A DNA stretch of 18,079 nucleotides from the NCBI GenBank assembly GCA_902795785.1, contig CADBMK010000078.1, forward strand, positions 1 through 18,079, written 5' to 3'. Both the position numbers and the translations under genes were made by a program. This DNA is from an uncultured Bacteroidia bacterium (GTDB taxonomy: Bacteria > Bacteroidota > Bacteroidia > Bacteroidales > UBA932). Position 1 is the stretch's first letter. Each line of letters opens with the position of its first letter. Positions 15,322-18,079 of the stretch are shown here, piece by piece. The notes beneath the pieces are model-generated. The model did not search any database and was not told where the DNA came from. It saw nothing but the letters and a program-made list of their open reading frames with translations.

Positions 15322-16101
15322 CTACCAGTTCTTGTCTTTCTGTCTTGATTTAAGGACGGCGGCTTTTTCCTTGTTCACCTTGTCCTGAGTTTCCTTTTCC
15401 TTGGCCTGAATAGCCTGAAGCATCTGCTGGGCCTGCTGAGGTGAAATCTTCGGCTGGGCACCCTGCTGCTGATTCTGATCCTGGTTCTGTTGATCCTGGC
15501 TCGGATTCTGCTGATTCTGGTCCTGATTATTCTGATTTTGGTTGTTCTGATCCTGATTATTCTGATCCTTGTTATTCTGGTCCTTGTTGTTCTGGTCCTG
15601 ATTATCCTGATTCTTATCGTTCTGGTTCTTGTCGTTTCCGCCTCCGCCGTTCTGATTGTTCTTCAGCATTTGCTTGGCGTAGGCGTAGTTTTCCTTGGCG
15701 TCAAGGTCCTCAGGATTGATCAGAAGGCTCTTTGCATAGGCCTCCGCAGCCTTATTCCAGTCCTTTTTCTGGACAGCGGCGTTGCCCACGTTGTACCAGT
15801 AATCGGCGCCGTGGCCCGAAGCCGTGGCAGTCTGGGAAATCTTGTCGTAATACTTGGAAGCCTCATCCCAGTTCTGAAGCTTATACATCGTATTGGCCAG
15901 GTTGTAGTTGGCCGCAACGGAAGTGGAATCCTTCACGAGGGCCTTCCTGTACCAGATATCGGATTCCTGAAAGCGTTCCTTTTTGAAACGGCGGTTGCCC
16001 GCACGGACATCGTGACGGTCCGCCGGGGCCTGGGCAAAAGCCGACGCAGCCAGAAGCAATCCGGCCGCAAGAAGGACAATATCTTTAATTCTTAATCTCA
16101 T
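15322..16101 (-). CDS. batC: BatC, TPR protein with Asn/Gln/Asp-rich tail
   Basis: A periplasmic tetratricopeptide-repeat protein of the Bat complex, 259 residues. A signal peptide (about 1-24, ending ASAFAQ) precedes three TPR units at roughly 30-62, 63-96 and 99-132: NRRFKKERFQESDIWYRKAL, VAANYNLANTMYKLQNWDEA and YWYNVGNAAVQKKDWNKAAE, each with the W/Y..A..L pattern. Then comes a low-complexity Asn/Gln/Asp/Lys stretch (148-213) and a charged helical end (~217-259) rich in Gln, Lys and Glu. TPRs usually dock partner proteins; here the likely partners are BatA, BatB and BatD. It lies 2 bases after batB and 5 before batDE. The tail is much longer and more repetitive than the TPR core requires. 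The family call is based on gene order plus TPR content. Confidence 0.88.
   Translation of the reverse strand: MRLRIKDIVLLAAGLLLAASAFAQAPADRHDVRAGNRRFKKERFQESDIWYRKALVKDSTSVAANYNLANTMYKLQNWDEASKYYDKISQTATASGHGADYWYNVGNAAVQKKDWNKAAEAYAKSLLINPEDLDAKENYAYAKQMLKNNQNGGGGNDKNQNDKNQDNQDQNNKDQNNKDQNNQDQNNQNQNNQDQNQQNPSQDQQNQDQNQQQGAQPKISPQQAQQMLQAIQAKEKETQDKVNKEKAAVLKSRQKDKNW
15463..15660 (-). repeat. Low-complexity Asn/Gln/Asp repeat region in batC
   Basis: About 66 codons encode almost only N, Q, D and K, with a short imperfect unit (NNQDQ, NNKDQ, NQNQN) and one GGGG at residues 152-155. At the base level it is a run of AAC/AAT, CAG/CAA and GAT/GAC codons. The antisense strand therefore shows a long Leu/Ile/Val-only open frame that is not a gene. 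Confidence 0.85.
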
Positions 16102-16103
16102 TT

Positions 16104-17111
16104 CTACTTTCTCCGAAACAAACTGTGCTTCGATTTCTTCTCTCCCACAAGCATTTCAAGCACAAAGAAACCCAGGGCTATTGCAAAGAAGTACATAAAC
16201 TGCTCGTCATACTCCTCGAAAACCATAGACTCGTGCTCCTCCGCATCCATCTTCCTGATGGAATCAATAATAGGATTGAGTCCGAATTCCGAGTTGGAAG
16301 CGTGCACATAGGCTCCCCCGCCCGCCTCGGCCACGTCGCGGAGGATTTGCTCGTCAAGTTTGGTAACGACGATATTGCCGTCCTTGTCCTTGAGGAGTTC
16401 CCCGTTTACAGGAATCGGCTGGCCTTCGGTTGAGCCTACACCGATAGTATATACTTTGATTCCCATCTCGGCAGCCGTCTTTGCTGCGCTGACAGGATCG
16501 TCTTCGTGGTTCTCTCCATCCGTAATGACGATGATGGCGCGGCTGTTCTCGCTCTGGGCGCTGAAGCCCTTGGCGGCGGTGGTGATGGCATCGCCCATAG
16601 CCGTTCCCTGAACCGGGATGGAAGCGGTAGAAATGGACTTCAGGAACATCTTGGCAGAGACGAAGTCAGTGGTGACAGGAAGTTGGACGAACGACGTTCC
16701 GGCAAAGAGGACAAGGCCGATGCGGTCTTCCTTCAGTTTGTCCACAAGCCTTGCGATGGAGAGTTTGGCCCTCTCCAGACGGCACGGACTGAAGTCCTCG
16801 GCAAGCATTGAGTTGGAAACGTCCAGGACTATCATAATCTCGGCTCCGCTGGACTTGTGTTCCCTGAGTTTGGCACCCATCTGGGGCCTTGCCAAACCTA
16901 TTGCAAAGAAGAAGAAGGCTATGCTGAACAGGATGGTCCTGACCCAGCCCTTCGCCTTGGAATATGACGGCATCAGTTCCTTCACCAGGGCCTCGTCGCC
17001 GAAACGCTGGACGCGCCTGCGGTGCCCGATTACCTTTACCACGTGAAGGATAATGAAAACCGGGATAAGCAGCAGAAGGAGGAGGAATTTTGGATTTGCA
17101 AGATATATCAC
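16104..17111 (-). CDS. batB: BatB, membrane-anchored von Willebrand factor A protein
   Basis: A 335-residue inner-membrane protein of the Bat complex. Two transmembrane segments lie near the N-terminus (~9-25 and 57-74) and one at the C-terminus (~306-323), flanking a VWA domain (about 91-290). The metal-ion-dependent adhesion site is complete: D97-x-S99-x-S101 in VLDVSNSML, the Thr of LPVTTD at 134-139, and ITDGE at 186-190. Such domains bind partner proteins through a divalent cation; MoxR-type ATPases often control them. The start ATG lies within the last bases of batA (4-base ATGA-type overlap), indicating coupled translation. It differs from BatA in its longer acidic segment before the last membrane span (DAEEHESMVFEEYDEQ, ~289-304). 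Confidence 0.93.
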   Translation of the reverse strand: MIYLANPKFLLLLLLIPVFIILHVVKVIGHRRRVQRFGDEALVKELMPSYSKAKGWVRTILFSIAFFFFAIGLARPQMGAKLREHKSSGAEIMIVLDVSNSMLAEDFSPCRLERAKLSIARLVDKLKEDRIGLVLFAGTSFVQLPVTTDFVSAKMFLKSISTASIPVQGTAMGDAITTAAKGFSAQSENSRAIIVITDGENHEDDPVSAAKTAAEMGIKVYTIGVGSTEGQPIPVNGELLKDKDGNIVVTKLDEQILRDVAEAGGGAYVHASNSEFGLNPIIDSIRKMDAEEHESMVFEEYDEQFMYFFAIALGFFVLEMLVGEKKSKHSLFRRK

Positions 17112-18079
17112 GGTAACCTCCTTATTATAAATGTGATGAGAACTTCAAGAAGTAGGCACACAAGGGCAGCCACTCCAAACGGGAGATAGAGGTCCTTGTA
17201 GATTGGGAAACTGTCCACCGTAGTCCTTGCCTTCTCAAGTTTGTTGATCTCGCTGTAGATCTGTGACAGTTTGGTATTGTCGGTTGCACGGAAATACCGT
17301 CCACCGGTAGCCGTGGCGATATTGGAAAGCAGTTTTTCGTCTATCTGCACCTCAACGTTCTGCATCTGAACGCCGAACGGGGTCATCACAGGGTAAGGTG
17401 CCGTTCCGTTGGCGCCGACGCCAATGGTGTAGACCCTGATTCCATAAGTCTTGGCAATCTCGGCCGCGGTCTCAGGGGATATCTCTCCCCTGTTGTTCAC
17501 ACCGTCGGTGAGGAGGATGATCACACGTCCCTTGGCATTGGAATCCTTGATTCTGGCCACAGCAGTTGCAAGTCCGTTTCCGATGGCTGTACCGTCCTCG
17601 ATAAGATCGGTGCTGATCTCCTTCATCAGGTTGATAAGCGTGGCGCGGTCCGTGGTAAGAGGACACTGTGTATAGCTTTCACCGGCAAAAACCACGATAC
17701 CGATACGGTCTGACGGCCTCTGGGCGATGAACTCTATGGCGATGTCCTTGCTGGCGCTGATTCGGTCAGGAGTGAAGTCGCGGGCAAGCATACTCGTGGA
17801 CACATCCATTGCCATGACGATGTCGATACCCTCTGAATCGACGCGGTCATACTGTGAAGAAGAGCGCGGACGGGCAATTGCTATGATAATCAAAACGAGG
17901 GCTATAATCCTCAGGGCAAACGGGATGTAATGAAGGACGGCCTGCACCCTGTTCACGGATGACAGCCATGGGGCGGCGGTAGAGACCCTCATATGAGGCT
18001 CACGTCCCTTCAAAACCAGATAAACCCTGTGCAATACCAGAAGGGCCGGTATCACAAGAAGGAAAAGCAGTTTTGGATA
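17108..18079 (-). CDS. batA: BatA, von Willebrand factor A protein, N-terminus beyond window edge
   Basis: A partial gene with 323 residues visible. The open frame continues to the window edge with hydrophobic residues (YPKLLFLLV) that belong to the first membrane span, so a GTG at 18055 is not the real start; probably only a few residues are missing. A second membrane span follows (ALRIIALVLIIIAIA), then the VWA domain with an intact metal site: DVSTS in VMAMDVSTSML, LTTD in CPLTTD, and LLTDGVNN. A last hydrophobic segment (LPFGVAALVCLLLEVLITFI) ends the protein. It is paired with BatB as the two VWA subunits of the Bat system and is followed by the 4-base overlap with batB. The operon promoter and any upstream MoxR/DUF58 genes lie outside the window. 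Confidence 0.92.
   Translation of the reverse strand, partial: YPKLLFLLVIPALLVLHRVYLVLKGREPHMRVSTAAPWLSSVNRVQAVLHYIPFALRIIALVLIIIAIARPRSSSQYDRVDSEGIDIVMAMDVSTSMLARDFTPDRISASKDIAIEFIAQRPSDRIGIVVFAGESYTQCPLTTDRATLINLMKEISTDLIEDGTAIGNGLATAVARIKDSNAKGRVIILLTDGVNNRGEISPETAAEIAKTYGIRVYTIGVGANGTAPYPVMTPFGVQMQNVEVQIDEKLLSNIATATGGRYFRATDNTKLSQIYSEINKLEKARTTVDSFPIYKDLYLPFGVAALVCLLLEVLITFIIRRLP

Noticed and set aside
15490..16095. A 201-codon + strand open frame made almost wholly of Leu, Ile and Val, like a chain of membrane helices.
   Set aside because: It is the exact antisense of the batC Asn/Gln/Asp codons. The hydrophobic look follows from the complementary bases, and batC has a signal peptide, TPRs and operon context.
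17108..18055. batA taken as complete from the GTG at 18055.
   Set aside because: The frame continues to the window edge and the extra residues extend the first membrane span, so the gene is 5'-partial.

Overview
The window reads as chromosomal DNA from a member of the order Bacteroidales, probably a gut lineage. The reasons are the complete Bat (Bacteroides aerotolerance) gene order, a DUF4922-SpoIID fusion, a DUF1460 amidase, a DUF1343/NamZ protein, a DUF6515-type secreted protein, and TAnnTTTG-type promoter elements between divergent genes. Base composition looks close to 50% GC, which would fit an uncultured Bacteroidales group as well as a named genus; I cannot place it further. Almost every base is coding. 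There is no gap over 60 bases between genes, and I see no RNA gene, insertion sequence, CRISPR array or attachment site.

Layout from left to right. (1) Bases 1-768, + strand: the 3' part of glutamate racemase (murI). (2) Bases 5072 down to 760, - strand: a tight four-gene operon of acyl-ACP thioesterase, Nudix hydrolase, DUF4922-SpoIID fusion protein and TrmH/SpoU-family RNA methyltransferase. Its last gene overlaps the end of murI tail to tail. (3) Bases 5129-9834, + strand: a four-gene operon of AmpG-like permease, secreted serpin, NamZ-like exo-N-acetylmuramidase (DUF1343) and a His-rich DUF6515-like secreted protein. It diverges from operon 2 across a 56-base promoter region. (4) Bases 18079 down to 9841, - strand: batA (cut by the window edge), batB, batC, a batD-batE fusion, a calcineurin-like phosphoesterase fused to a PQQ/BamB-like propeller, and a DUF1460 N-acetylmuramoyl-L-alanine amidase. 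All are spaced by 12 bases or fewer, or overlap.

The theme is the cell envelope and peptidoglycan turnover. DUF1460 can strip peptides from muropeptides, NamZ can release terminal MurNAc from peptide-free glycan, the AmpG-like permease can import the products, a SpoIID-type domain is of the kind that cleaves peptide-free glycan, and MurI supplies D-glutamate for resynthesis. These genes lie in three or four transcription units on both strands, so the functional link is an inference from families and proximity. The Bat operon adds a membrane complex of two VWA proteins and TPR partners.

The most unusual points are: a BatD-BatE fusion that retains the BatE signal peptide as an internal membrane segment and is one base away from two abutting genes; a GalT/Ap4A-phosphorylase-like domain fused to a SpoIID domain without any export signal; a shortened serpin inside a muramic-acid recycling operon; and a thioesterase in which the usual catalytic Asn appears to be Ile.
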